From the NCBI GenBank assembly GCA_024710445.1, contig JANJUT010000041.1, forward strand, positions 1 through 15,009: DNA of 15,009 bases. The letters run 5' to 3'. Both the position numbers and the translations under genes were made by a program. Below the pieces are notes generated by a model. That model saw nothing but the letters and a program-made list of their open reading frames with translations, did not search any database and was not told where the DNA came from. This document shows, one piece after another, positions 1 through 7,399 of this stretch. The stretch is from Thiobacillus sp. (GTDB lineage: Bacteria > Pseudomonadota > Gammaproteobacteria > Burkholderiales > Thiobacillaceae). How positions within the stretch are numbered: the first letter of the stretch is position 1; every line of letters begins with the position of its first letter.

Positions 1-277
1 GGCCACACTCGATGAGCTCGGCGCGTAATTCGGGGTAGTTGTAGATGGTGCCGTTGAACACCAGCGTCGTGCCGGTGGCGGCGTCGACCATCGGCTGATG
101 CGAACGCGACGACAGATCAATGATGGACAACCGCCGATGCCCCAATCGCACCGGCCCGTCGGCATGCTGGCCTTCGGCATCGGGTCCCCGCCGCTCCAGC
201 TTTGCCAGCATTCGCGCCATCACCGCCGCATCGGGCGCCGTGCCGTCAAACCTGAATTCACCTGCTATGCCGCACAT
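1..277 (-). CDS. Asparagine-synthase-type glutamine amidotransferase, N-terminal part (probable N-acetylglutaminylglutamine amidotransferase)
   Basis: The gene enters from the left edge, so only the first 92 residues are present. The protein begins MCGIAGEFRFDG. Cys2 is the N-terminal nucleophile of class II (Ntn) glutamine amidotransferases, which is exposed after removal of the initiator Met. RRGPD near residue 35, LGHRRLSIIDLS near 55 and FNGTIYNYPELR near 80 are standard glutaminase-domain landmarks of the asparagine synthase family. The MCGIxGExRFDG opening resembles the enzyme that amidates the osmolyte dipeptide N-acetylglutaminylglutamine more than housekeeping AsnB. That assignment is an inference from family knowledge, because the synthetase domain lies outside the window. 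The ATG at 275-277 is forced by the need for Cys2. A palindromic repeat lies just upstream, and srkA lies beyond it on the same strand. Confidence 0.8.
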   Translation of the reverse strand, partial: MCGIAGEFRFDGTAPDAAVMARMLAKLERRGPDAEGQHADGPVRLGHRRLSIIDLSSRSHQPMVDAATGTTLVFNGTIYNYPELRAELIECG

Positions 278-290
278 ATTTAACCCCTGT

Positions 291-368
291 TATCCGCGAA
301 GAACGCGAAGAAACACGAAGGGACGCTGCAGGGTTGGTCTTCGCGACCCTTCGCGTCCTTCGCGGATA
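291..368. repeat. Palindromic intergenic repeat built from CGCGAAG units
   Basis: The outer arms TATCCGCGAAG (291-301) and CTTCGCGGATA (358-368) are perfect reverse complements. Each arm carries three spaced copies of one heptamer. The left copies are at 295-301 and 304-310, with a variant CACGAAG at 314-320. The right copies, as CTTCGCG, are at 339-345, 349-355 and 358-364. The central loop is about 18 nt. The element fills most of the gap between srkA and the downstream amidotransferase gene. It could fold into a long imperfect hairpin in transcripts of either strand. Repeats of this 'ccttcgcgtccttcgcgg' type are familiar in intergenic regions of environmental proteobacteria. It has no run of T typical of an intrinsic terminator. 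Confidence 0.75.
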
Positions 369-379
369 AAAATTGCATT

Positions 380-1360
380 TCATGCCACCAGCGGCGGCTC
401 GTCCATCAGCGCAATCTGCTCGCGCAGTTCGAGTATTCGCGCCTGCCAGTACTGCTGGGTATTGAACCACGGAAATGCAGCCGGAAAAGCCGGATCGTCC
501 CAGCGCCGTGCCAGCCAGGCCGCATAGTGAATCAGGCGCAGGGTTCGCAGCGCTTCGATCAGATGAAGTTCACGCGGATCGAACTCGGCGAAGTCTTCGT
601 AGCCCAGCAGGATCTCGGTGAGTTGCGCCTGCTGTTCCTCGCGCTCGCCGGACAGCAGCATCCACAGATCCTGCACGGCCGGCCCCATGCGGCTGTCATC
701 GAAATCGACAAAATGCGGGCCGTCAGCAGTCCACAATACATTGCCTGCATGGCAATCGCCGTGCAGACGAATGGCATGCATCGTACCGGCGCGTTCATAA
801 CAATATGCCACACTGGTCAAGGCATGTTCGACCACGCTGTCCCATGCCGCGACCAGATCGGGCGGCAACCACTTGCCGGTGCGCAGGAAATCGCGTGAGG
901 CCAGGCCGAAGGTTTCCAGATTGAGAGCCGGCCGGTGGACAAAATCCGTCTGCGTACCGACCGCATGAATGCGCCCAAGAAAACGCCCCATCCATTGCAG
1001 GGTGTCGGCGCGGTCGAACTCGGGCATGCGCCCGCCCTGTTTCGGATACACCGCAAAGCGAAAGCCTTCATGTAAATGGAGCGTGGCGCCCTGCAGCGCC
1101 AGCGGCGCGACCACCGGAATCTCGCGCGCGGCCAGATCGGTGGTGTACGCATGCTCCTCCAGAATGGCTTCGTCGCTCCAGCGCCCGGGACGGTAGAATT
1201 TGACCACGACGGGTGCCGCATCTTCCACGCCCATCTGGTAGACGCGATTCTCGTAGCTGTTCAGCGCCAGCAGGCGGCCGTCCGCACGCAAGCCGCAGCT
1301 GTCGAGCGCATCGAGTGCGCAGTCCGGGGTCAGTGCGGAATAAGGATGCAATAAATTCAT
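380..1360 (-). CDS. srkA: Stress response kinase A (SrkA/YihE/RdoA family)
   Basis: This encodes a 326-residue cytoplasmic Ser/Thr kinase of the aminoglycoside phosphotransferase fold. In Escherichia coli the homologue is a Cpx-regulated kinase that protects against stress-induced death. Family landmarks are all present: LNSYENRVYQ near residue 33, the ATP-lysine strand VVVKFYRPGRW near 52, LHGDCHAGNVLW (catalytic loop with Asp and Asn), HFVDFDDSRMGPAVQDLWML (metal-binding Asp) and WLARRWDDPAFPAAFPWF near the C-terminus. These match E. coli SrkA block by block, and the length is close to its 328 residues. I chose the ATG at 1358-1360 because it aligns with the family N-terminus; an in-frame start at 1402 would add 14 unconserved residues. 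The gene is divergent from the ribonucleotide reductase gene. Confidence 0.93.
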   Translation of the reverse strand: MNLLHPYSALTPDCALDALDSCGLRADGRLLALNSYENRVYQMGVEDAAPVVVKFYRPGRWSDEAILEEHAYTTDLAAREIPVVAPLALQGATLHLHEGFRFAVYPKQGGRMPEFDRADTLQWMGRFLGRIHAVGTQTDFVHRPALNLETFGLASRDFLRTGKWLPPDLVAAWDSVVEHALTSVAYCYERAGTMHAIRLHGDCHAGNVLWTADGPHFVDFDDSRMGPAVQDLWMLLSGEREEQQAQLTEILLGYEDFAEFDPRELHLIEALRTLRLIHYAAWLARRWDDPAFPAAFPWFNTQQYWQARILELREQIALMDEPPLVA

Positions 1361-1425
1361 GAGGGTGGACGGGTAAGCGGCTATAAACAGATGATGCCTC
1401 AAAACGCCAGCCGGGCCGGCACACC
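1361..1425. promoter_or_regulatory. Short divergent intergenic region between srkA and the class II ribonucleotide reductase
   Basis: Sixty-five bases separate the two divergent start codons, so promoters for both genes must lie here or inside the coding ends. I see no convincing -35/-10 pair and no strong Shine-Dalgarno for either gene. The space is far too short for a cobalamin riboswitch, although the reductase needs adenosylcobalamin. Confidence 0.35.
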
Positions 1426-3183
1426 ATGACCCACCCCAATTCCTTCAGCATGGACATCTCCCGCCATATCTGGGAGACGCGCTATCGTGCCGCGGACGAA
1501 GCCGACATCCACGCGAGCTGGCTGCGGGTCGCCCGCGCCATTGCGGCCGCAGAGAATCAGGACACCGCGCTGTGGGCCGAACGGTTTTGCAGCCTGCTGG
1601 ATGGGTTCCGCTTTCTGCCTGGCGGCCGCATTCTCGCCGGTGCCGGCAGCGGACACCGGGTCACGCTGTTCAACTGTTTCGTCATGGGCGAGATCGCCGA
1701 CGATCTCGAACACATTTTCGATGCGCTGAAGGAAGGTGCGCTCACCATGCAGCACGGCGGCGGCGTGGGCTACGATTTTTCCACCCTGCGCCCGGCCGGC
1801 ATGGTGGCTGAGGCCAGCGGCAGCATCGCCTCCGGGCCGGTGTCCTTCATGCACATCTGGGATGCCATGTGCGCCACCCTGCTGTCGACCGGCGCGCGGC
1901 GCGGCGCGATGATGGCAACGCTGCGCTGCGACCATCCCGATATCGAAGCCTTTGTCGATGCCAAGCGCGATCCAGGCGTGCTAAGGCATTTCAACCTGTC
2001 GGTGCAGGTTAGCGACGACTTCATGGCCGCGGTGGCGCAGGATCGCGACTGGGCGCTGGTTTTCCCCGCACCTACCCGCAATGCAGCGGAACCCACTACC
2101 CTGCGTACGCTGAAGGCGCGTGACCTGTGGCAGCGCATTCTGCACGCAGCCTACGATACCGCCGAGCCCGGCGTGCTGTTCGTCGATGCCATCAACCGTG
2201 ACAACACACTGCATGACCGCGAGCACCTGACCACCACCAATCCGTGCGGTGAAATTCCTTTGCCGCCCTATGGCGCCTGCGACCTCGGCTCGCTCAATCT
2301 GACTGCCTTCGTCACATCGCCGTTCAACGCCAATGCGGGCCTCGACCTGAAGGCACTGGCAGACTCGGCAGCCTGGGCGGTGCGCTTTCTCGACAACGTG
2401 ATCGATGTTTCCCGCTACCCGTTGCCGGCCCAGGCTGCGCAGGCCCGGCATACCCGTCGCATCGGGCTCGGCATCACCGGACTGGCGGACGCACTGGTAC
2501 TGCTCGGCTTGCGTTACGACAGCGAGGCCGCACGTGTACTTGCAGCCGATGCGGTAAGCACGATCCGTAATGCAGCCTATCTGGCGTCAGTTGAACTTGC
2601 CCGGGAGAAAGGCGCGTTCCCGGGATTCGTGTGCGACGCCTTTCTGGCAAGCGGCTTCGCCCGCCGCCTCCCAGGCGAACTGCGCGGCGCCATCGCCCGG
2701 CATGGCATCCGCAACAGTCATCTGCTGGCCATTGCGCCGGCCGGCACCATCAGCCTCCTGGCCAACAATGTTTCCAGCGGCATCGAACCGATTTTTGCGG
2801 CCGATGCGGAAAGGCGCGTACTGGGAACGGATGGCCGCTACCATACCCATCGCGTGATCGATCATGCCCTGCAACTGTGGCAGCAGCATGGATTGAATGG
2901 GAAACCGCCCGCGCTGGTCGAAGCGCACCATGTCGATCCGCTCGCCCATCTCCAGATGCAGGCCGTACTTCAGCCTTACGTCGACAATGCCATTTCCAAA
3001 ACCATCAATGTCGCGGCCGATTTCCCGTTCCAGCACTTCGAGAGCCTGTACCTGCAGGCGCACGTGCTGGGCCTCAAGGGCTGCACCGTGTTTCGTCCCA
3101 ACCCGGTGACAGGCACCATTCTGGATCCCGCTTCCCCCGACAATCCGGTGCGCTGCTGCAGCCCGGAACGCGAGGCGGATTAA
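1426..3183 (+). CDS. nrdJ: Adenosylcobalamin-dependent (class II) ribonucleoside-diphosphate reductase
   Basis: This 585-residue enzyme reduces ribonucleotides to deoxyribonucleotides using a radical generated from adenosylcobalamin, so it works with or without oxygen. The active-site set is visible: Cys84 in LFNCFVMGE and Cys285 in YGACDLGSLNL form the redox pair, and Asn272-Pro-Cys274-Gly-Glu276 holds the thiyl-radical Cys with its Asn and Glu partners. The spacing between Cys274 and Cys285 equals that known for the Thermotoga NrdJ pair (322 and 333). GGGVGYDFSTLRP and GCTVFRPNP are further family blocks. No N-terminal ATP-cone is present, and the protein is short for the family. The tail ends NPVRCCSPEREAD, with adjacent cysteines 577-578 where longer relatives carry a CxxC-type thiol shuttle. 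The start is the ATG at 1426, without a clear ribosome binding site; ATG 1450 is an alternative. Confidence 0.9.
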   Translation: MTHPNSFSMDISRHIWETRYRAADEADIHASWLRVARAIAAAENQDTALWAERFCSLLDGFRFLPGGRILAGAGSGHRVTLFNCFVMGEIADDLEHIFDALKEGALTMQHGGGVGYDFSTLRPAGMVAEASGSIASGPVSFMHIWDAMCATLLSTGARRGAMMATLRCDHPDIEAFVDAKRDPGVLRHFNLSVQVSDDFMAAVAQDRDWALVFPAPTRNAAEPTTLRTLKARDLWQRILHAAYDTAEPGVLFVDAINRDNTLHDREHLTTTNPCGEIPLPPYGACDLGSLNLTAFVTSPFNANAGLDLKALADSAAWAVRFLDNVIDVSRYPLPAQAAQARHTRRIGLGITGLADALVLLGLRYDSEAARVLAADAVSTIRNAAYLASVELAREKGAFPGFVCDAFLASGFARRLPGELRGAIARHGIRNSHLLAIAPAGTISLLANNVSSGIEPIFAADAERRVLGTDGRYHTHRVIDHALQLWQQHGLNGKPPALVEAHHVDPLAHLQMQAVLQPYVDNAISKTINVAADFPFQHFESLYLQAHVLGLKGCTVFRPNPVTGTILDPASPDNPVRCCSPEREAD

Positions 3184-3198
3184 ACGTAGGCGGATCGC

Positions 3199-4131
3199 AT
3201 GAATACATCAAACCGGCCCCGGATCGGACTCGCGCTCGGCGGTGGCTCGGCACGCGGCTGGGCGCACATCGGTGTGATCCGCGCCTTGCAGGATGCGGGC
3301 ATCGAACCCGACCTGGTCTGCGGCACCTCGATCGGCGCATTGGTAGGCGCGGCCTACGTCGGCGGCGAACTCGACCGTCTGGAAACCTGGGTGCGCGGCC
3401 TGCGCCTGCAGACCGTGGTGAGCTTTCTCGACTTTTCGCTCAACGGCGGACTGATCAAGGGCGACAGGCTGATCGAGTTTTTCCGCAGCCATTTTGTCGA
3501 TCGCGACATCCATGAACTGGCCCGTCCCTTCGGCGCCGTGGCAACCGATCTGCGACATGGCCGTGAAGTGTGGCTGCGTGAAGGCCAGGTGACCGATGCA
3601 GTGCGCGCCTCGATTGCTCTGCCCGGCCTGTTCACCCCGGCCCTGCATGACGGCAGCTGGCTGGTCGACGGCGGCCTGGTCAATCCGGTGCCGGTGTCGC
3701 TGTGCCGGGCGATGGGGGCCGATCTGGTGATTGGGGTGGATCTCAACAGCGACCTTCTGGGGCGCCATCTCAAACCCGGACCCGGCAAGGCCTCGCGCAA
3801 ACAGGCCGTGCCGGAAACCGTAACCCTGGCCGACAGCGTGATGGCGGCCATCCAGGCGCGCATGTCGCAACTCGGCATCAACCACAAAAACGGCCCCAAA
3901 CCCCCTCCCATGCTCGATGTGCTGGCGAGCAGCATCAACATCATGCAGGTGCTGATCACGCGCAGCCGACTGGCTGGCGAGCCGGCTGACATCCTGATGA
4001 CGCCCCTGCTCGCTGATCTGGGCTTGATGGAATTTCACCGCGCAAGTAGTGCGATCAATGCGGGGCGGCGTGCTGCAGAAGACGTCATGCCGCAATTGCT
4101 GATGCGCCTGAATGGCGCGAATGGTGATTAA
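3199..4131 (+). CDS. rssA: Patatin-like phospholipase / serine hydrolase, RssA family
   Basis: This is a 310-residue protein of the bacterial patatin family. GGGSARGWAHIGV at residues 14-26 is the oxyanion-hole glycine loop, GTSIG at 42-46 supplies nucleophile Ser44, and DGG at 157-159 supplies the catalytic Asp157, so the Ser-Asp dyad is intact. These proteins hydrolyse acyl chains of lipids, but the physiological substrate of RssA proteins is not settled. There is no signal peptide or membrane segment, so it is likely cytoplasmic. The patatin core ends near residue 185; the rest is an RssA-type C-terminal region. It starts 15 nt after the ribonucleotide reductase stop with AGGCGG as a moderate ribosome binding site, so the two are probably cotranscribed. 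It converges tail to tail with the GIY-YIG gene across only 13 nt. Confidence 0.88.
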   Translation: MNTSNRPRIGLALGGGSARGWAHIGVIRALQDAGIEPDLVCGTSIGALVGAAYVGGELDRLETWVRGLRLQTVVSFLDFSLNGGLIKGDRLIEFFRSHFVDRDIHELARPFGAVATDLRHGREVWLREGQVTDAVRASIALPGLFTPALHDGSWLVDGGLVNPVPVSLCRAMGADLVIGVDLNSDLLGRHLKPGPGKASRKQAVPETVTLADSVMAAIQARMSQLGINHKNGPKPPPMLDVLASSINIMQVLITRSRLAGEPADILMTPLLADLGLMEFHRASSAINAGRRAAEDVMPQLLMRLNGANGD

Positions 4132-4144
4132 GTGAAAAAGGTCT

Positions 4145-4423
4145 TCAGGCCTCTGTGCCGCACAGCGCCAGTTTGCGCGTCCGGTCGAGTTGCTTGATGG
4201 CCGCCTCGCGCCGCGAGGCTTCGGCGCGGCTGGCGGCGGGTTCGCTATAGGCCAGGATCACCGGGCGGCGACTGCGCGTGTAACGGGCGCCCACCCCTCC
4301 CTCGCCATTGTGTTCGGCAAGACGGCGGCCGATATCGGTAGTGATGCCGGTGTAGAGCGTGCCGTCGGCGCAGCGCAGCATGTAAACGAACCATGCGGCG
4401 CGAGCGCCGGACCGGCAGGTCAT
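4145..4423 (-). CDS. Small GIY-YIG nuclease-superfamily protein (YhbQ/UPF0213 type)
   Basis: The 92-residue protein is a single GIY-YIG domain. The two name motifs appear as VYML (residues 13-16) and LYTGIT (23-28), followed by IGRRLAEHN with the conserved Arg and His and by a basic C-terminal region (IKQLDRTRKL). Stand-alone proteins of this type are common and mostly uncharacterised; some relatives have DNA-nicking activity. The start ATG overlaps the stop of the upstream HDOD gene as ATGA (4420-4423), which predicts translational coupling. No strong ribosome binding site of its own is seen, consistent with coupling. The next gene downstream is convergent rssA. Confidence 0.88.
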   Translation of the reverse strand: MTCRSGARAAWFVYMLRCADGTLYTGITTDIGRRLAEHNGEGGVGARYTRSRRPVILAYSEPAASRAEASRREAAIKQLDRTRKLALCGTEA

Positions 4424-5781
4424 ACGTCAGACAGTTGCTGTGCCCATAGCAGTGCGTCCATGTGCGCAACGTTGATCTCGACAATTTCACGGCCTATCTG
4501 TTTGGCCAGGGCAGCCATACTGGCCTGTTCGTCATTTTCGCAAGCGACGGCCACCGCCAGATAGGGCGCATAGGGACCGCGCTGATGGAGTATCGCCTCG
4601 GAAATATCCTCAGGCAGGCTCACCTGCTTGAGAAGCTGCTCCATGGGCATGTTCATCACCACATCCAGCAGCGAGAACAGGCCGGCAACAAATATTTCAT
4701 CGCGCGCCTTGGCCGACAGCGCCCGGCCGGCGAGCCGCTCCGCCATCCGGCCCCGTGCCAGGGCATTTTCCAGCACCGCCTGATCAAGACTCTGGGCCTG
4801 GCCGCCGGTGAACAACACCAGCGTCAGCCAGCGGTAAAGCTTGTCCTGCCCCATTACCATCAGGGCCTGTTCGATGCCACCGACCTTGTTCATCAAACCC
4901 ATGCCCGGCGAATTGACATAACGCAGCAACCGCATCGACAGCGCCGGATCGTGGCGGAACTGCTCGGCCAGTTCCGGCTGTTCCGCACCGGTCCGCACAC
5001 GATTCATCAGATCCAGAACCTTGGCCCGCGACGGACCAACCGTGGGGGTGTCCAGCTTTTCACGGCGGGTAATGAATGGCCCCATGAACAAGGCAAACTG
5101 CAACTTGTGGCACATGTGGAAGGCTTCCAGCGTCTGCACCCCCATCGCCACAAAATGCTTGCCTGGCGCAACCTTCGATACCACTGCCATTTGCGCGGTA
5201 ATGGCCGGAATGTCCTCGCCGCTGACATCCATCAGGACATGGCTGGCCAGTTGCAGCAGGTTGTGGCGATCGGGATGCACGACATCGTCGGCCTCCACTG
5301 CAAATTGAAAGCCCTGTGTCTTGAGTGCTTCGAGTCGTGCAAGCAGCGCTTCACCAATATGCGTATGGGCATCGAGCTTCAGCACCCAGACCGTCCCGGC
5401 AGCGGGCCAGTCGTCAATTCGGGATTCAAGCAGGGTGGCTGTGGAAATCGGCACAAAGGCAAGACGCTGGCCCAGCAGGCGCGTGATATCCATGCGCTGC
5501 AAATTATCCAGCAGAGTTTCATCATAAAGGCGCTGCACGTCGGGCAGCGCCGCATCGTCTGCGGATTCGGGTGTGCGCCGCAGCATGAAGGTATAGCCTG
5601 CGACACGCTGCTCACGCCCCAGCATGGCTTCCCTGCGCATCACCGACGGCGCCTTGCCGGCCTCGGCTTGTGGCTCCGCCGTGGTGGGCGCCTTGTCGGT
5701 CTCGGCCAGAACGGCCTTATTCACCTGCGGCGCCACTTTATCCGGCTTGCCTGACAACATTCCTACGAGACGATTCAGCAC
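4420..5781 (-). CDS. HDOD-domain signalling protein with degenerate EAL domain
   Basis: This encodes about 453 residues in the YuxH-like EAL-HDOD arrangement. A short N-terminal segment and an Ala/Pro/Glu-rich linker (about residues 15-50) precede an EAL-like domain (about 50-245). Here the usual YEALLR signature reads GYTFMLR, so the metal-binding Glu is missing and c-di-GMP hydrolysis is not expected. The HDOD domain follows (about 250-445), with RLLRYVNSPGMGL and the VGGIEQALMVMGQDKLYRWL block typical of the family. Such proteins act in regulatory networks, often motility or biofilm, as scaffolds rather than enzymes. I chose GTG at 5779-5781 because GGAGG lies 8 nt upstream; an in-frame ATG at 5794-5796 adds five residues but has no ribosome binding site. 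The 3' end overlaps the GIY-YIG start. Confidence 0.87.
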   Translation of the reverse strand: MLNRLVGMLSGKPDKVAPQVNKAVLAETDKAPTTAEPQAEAGKAPSVMRREAMLGREQRVAGYTFMLRRTPESADDAALPDVQRLYDETLLDNLQRMDITRLLGQRLAFVPISTATLLESRIDDWPAAGTVWVLKLDAHTHIGEALLARLEALKTQGFQFAVEADDVVHPDRHNLLQLASHVLMDVSGEDIPAITAQMAVVSKVAPGKHFVAMGVQTLEAFHMCHKLQFALFMGPFITRREKLDTPTVGPSRAKVLDLMNRVRTGAEQPELAEQFRHDPALSMRLLRYVNSPGMGLMNKVGGIEQALMVMGQDKLYRWLTLVLFTGGQAQSLDQAVLENALARGRMAERLAGRALSAKARDEIFVAGLFSLLDVVMNMPMEQLLKQVSLPEDISEAILHQRGPYAPYLAVAVACENDEQASMAALAKQIGREIVEINVAHMDALLWAQQLSDV

Positions 5782-5878
5782 ACTGCGTTCCTCCATGACA
5801 GACCGGGATATCAGAATAGAAAACGGCAGCTTCGCGCAGGACTGTAGCCCGCGCGAAGAAATATTTGTCAGGTGGAGT

Positions 5879-6460
5879 TTATAGCGCGCGTTTTACCGAA
5901 ACGATGCCACGCACCATGCCCAGGCTGTAGCCTGTAGCCTTGTCCAGCGGATATTCTGCGGCAAGGCGTGCTTTGACGCCGTCCGGGATGGCTGCAGGGT
6001 CGCCATGGCAGGTCAGACATACCTGTGCCACCGGCAAGGCCTTGGCGTAACGGAACTGCTTGCCTGTCGGCGTGCTGACGATCTGCCAGGTATCGAGTGT
6101 CTCCGGCTTTTCGCCGGCTGCCATGCGCTTCTCCAGGCCGGCCTGGGCCCCGGCTTCCCATGCATCGGGCACGCCCGCCGGGTTGCGGTTCCTGGGGCTG
6201 ACGCGCTTGACGTCAAAACCGGACTGCTTCGACACGTCGGCAGCGACCTGCGGCGCACGCTCCTTGCATACGCTGATGGCGGCTTCCGGACCTTTTTCAT
6301 TTAGCGCCGCTTTCAGTTCGCCGCCGAGTTTCTGGATCAAGGCCCCGCTGGCCTTGCGCGCATCGGCTGCCATGGCGGCCTGTTCCTCGGCACTGGGACC
6401 ACTGGCACATCCCGCCAGCAGAGAGGGAATCGCAAGGGCAATCAAAGCAGACACTTTCAT
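5879..6460 (-). CDS. Tll0287-like (DUF3365) haem-binding lipoprotein
   Basis: This encodes 193 residues. The N-terminus MKVSALIALAIPSLLAGC is a lipoprotein signal with lipobox LAGC and lipidated Cys18. The mature part is a Tll0287-like domain, and CLTCH at residues 148-152 is a c-type haem motif (CxxCH). Another Cys (65) sits in ISVCKERAP. The C-terminal DKATGYSLGMVRGIVSVK segment is typical of the family, which has a PAS-like fold and is thought to sense redox state or small ligands. The periplasm-facing membrane anchor is inferred. The ATG at 6458-6460 has a GGAGA ribosome binding site about 7 nt upstream. The open frame continues upstream to 6586, but this would bury the signal peptide. 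A MITE-like element begins 71 nt upstream of the start. Confidence 0.87.
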   Translation of the reverse strand: MKVSALIALAIPSLLAGCASGPSAEEQAAMAADARKASGALIQKLGGELKAALNEKGPEAAISVCKERAPQVAADVSKQSGFDVKRVSPRNRNPAGVPDAWEAGAQAGLEKRMAAGEKPETLDTWQIVSTPTGKQFRYAKALPVAQVCLTCHGDPAAIPDGVKARLAAEYPLDKATGYSLGMVRGIVSVKRAL

Positions 6461-6530
6461 GGGGAAATCTCCAAAGTAAGAAGAATCGAGGAATAAGGCA
6501 CATCGGCTCAGAATATGCGCCGTTACTATC

Positions 6531-6728
6531 CTAGCAGCCTGTCGGACTTGAAGGAAATCGGCTGCAAATCCGCCTGACCGGTCCATATTTCGCCGCTTTT
6601 TTGGGCAATAGAATGACTATTACCCTGCAAAACCGTCAAAATTATGTCCCGTTGGGACGGTATCCCTTGGGGCTGTCCTCGCCTAGCCGAATTTTCGCTT
6701 CGATTCTTCAAGTCCGACAGGCTGCTAG
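6531..6728. mobile_element. MITE-like element 1 (198 bp, 23-bp perfect terminal inverted repeats)
   Basis: The left end 6531-6553 (starting CTAGCAGCCTGTCGGACTTG) and the right end 6706-6728 (ending GACAGGCTGCTAG) are perfect reverse complements over 23 bp. The outermost four bases on both sides are CTAG, which could be a 4-bp target duplication or part of the repeat. The 152-bp interior has no credible open reading frame but includes a small hairpin, GTCCC-GTT-GGGAC, at 6646-6658. Size, perfect ends and lack of coding capacity fit a non-autonomous miniature transposable element mobilised in trans. The parent transposase family cannot be named from the sequence. It sits between the divergent Tll0287-like and DUF502 genes and so lies within their shared upstream region. 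Confidence 0.72.
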
Positions 6729-6776
6729 TACGAACCAGGATGAATTTTCTATAGTGCAGCCACGGGATCCAAAAAA

Positions 6777-7394
6777 TTGAGCAAACTTATCTATCAATAT
6801 TTTTTTCGCGGCCTGATCACCGCCCTGCCGCTGGGGCTGACGGTCTACTTGTTCTATATCTTCCTGAGCTGGAGCGAAACACTGACGATGCAGCTGATAA
6901 GGCCATTCATCGGCGAGTTTTATGTGCCGGGCATGGGTTTGCTGCTGGGGATAGCCGGTATTCTTTTGCTCGGGTTTCTGGTATCGCAACGCGCCGCCGG
7001 CAAGCTGCTGTCATGGGTGGAACTGCCTTTTACCAACCTGCCCGTGGTCAAGAGCATTTACTCCTCGCTCAAGGACTTCGCCGATTATTTTTCACCGCGC
7101 AGCAACCAGGCTGTCCAGACCGTTGTCGCACTCAAGTTGCCGGGCTATCCGCTTGAAGTTGTGGGGCTGGTCACGCGTCAGCATGTCGACGATTTGCCCG
7201 CCGGCTTCCTGCAGGGTGACCGGGTGGCCGTCTATTTGCCGCTGGGCTACATGATCGGCGGATACACGGTGTTTGTGCCGCGCGACTGGACACAGCCTAT
7301 TGACATGTCCGTGGAGGAAGCCATGCGCTCATCGCTTTTTGCCTGGATGAGAACAGAAGAAACCGACTCTGCGGCTGGCCCCAGGCAGCCATGA
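6777..7394 (+). CDS. DUF502 family inner-membrane protein
   Basis: This encodes a 205-residue protein of the DUF502 family, whose function is unknown. Two membrane segments are visible near residues 9-31 (RGLITALPLGLTVYLFYIFL) and 52-70 (GMGLLLGIAGILLLGFLVS). They are followed by a soluble domain with LPFTNLPVVKSIYSSLKDF and GYMIGGYTVFVPRDW, which are conserved family blocks. The start is a TTG at 6777: a stop lies in frame at 6741, no ATG occurs between, and the first downstream Met falls after the first membrane segment. GGGA at 6764-6767 is a modest ribosome binding site. TATAGT at 6750-6755 could be a -10 box, but no matching -35 is seen. The gene is bracketed by two unrelated MITE-like elements. 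Confidence 0.88.
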   Translation: MSKLIYQYFFRGLITALPLGLTVYLFYIFLSWSETLTMQLIRPFIGEFYVPGMGLLLGIAGILLLGFLVSQRAAGKLLSWVELPFTNLPVVKSIYSSLKDFADYFSPRSNQAVQTVVALKLPGYPLEVVGLVTRQHVDDLPAGFLQGDRVAVYLPLGYMIGGYTVFVPRDWTQPIDMSVEEAMRSSLFAWMRTEETDSAAGPRQP

Positions 7395-7399
7395 TCTTA

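Noticed and set aside
291..368. A CRISPR-like short array.
   Set aside because: The units are only 7 bp, spaced by 2-3 bp and arranged as inverted arms, not as direct repeats with unique spacers.
1361..1425. A cobalamin riboswitch for the B12-dependent reductase.
   Set aside because: The gap is only 65 bp, far shorter than a cobalamin riboswitch, and no B12-box-like sequence is visible.
1399..1935. A 178-codon minus-strand frame upstream of srkA.
   Set aside because: It is antisense to the start of the ribonucleotide reductase gene and has no recognisable domain.
2631..3515. A 294-codon plus-strand frame spanning the end of the reductase and the start of rssA.
   Set aside because: It overlaps two well-supported genes in another frame and is Arg/Pro-rich without motifs.
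3208..4095. A 295-codon minus-strand open frame.
   Set aside because: It is antisense to rssA, whose catalytic motifs are intact; the composition is that of a shadow frame.
4462..5754. A 430-codon plus-strand open frame.
   Set aside because: It lies antisense to the HDOD gene, is rich in His, Gln and Arg as expected of a shadow frame, and has no domain or ribosome binding site.
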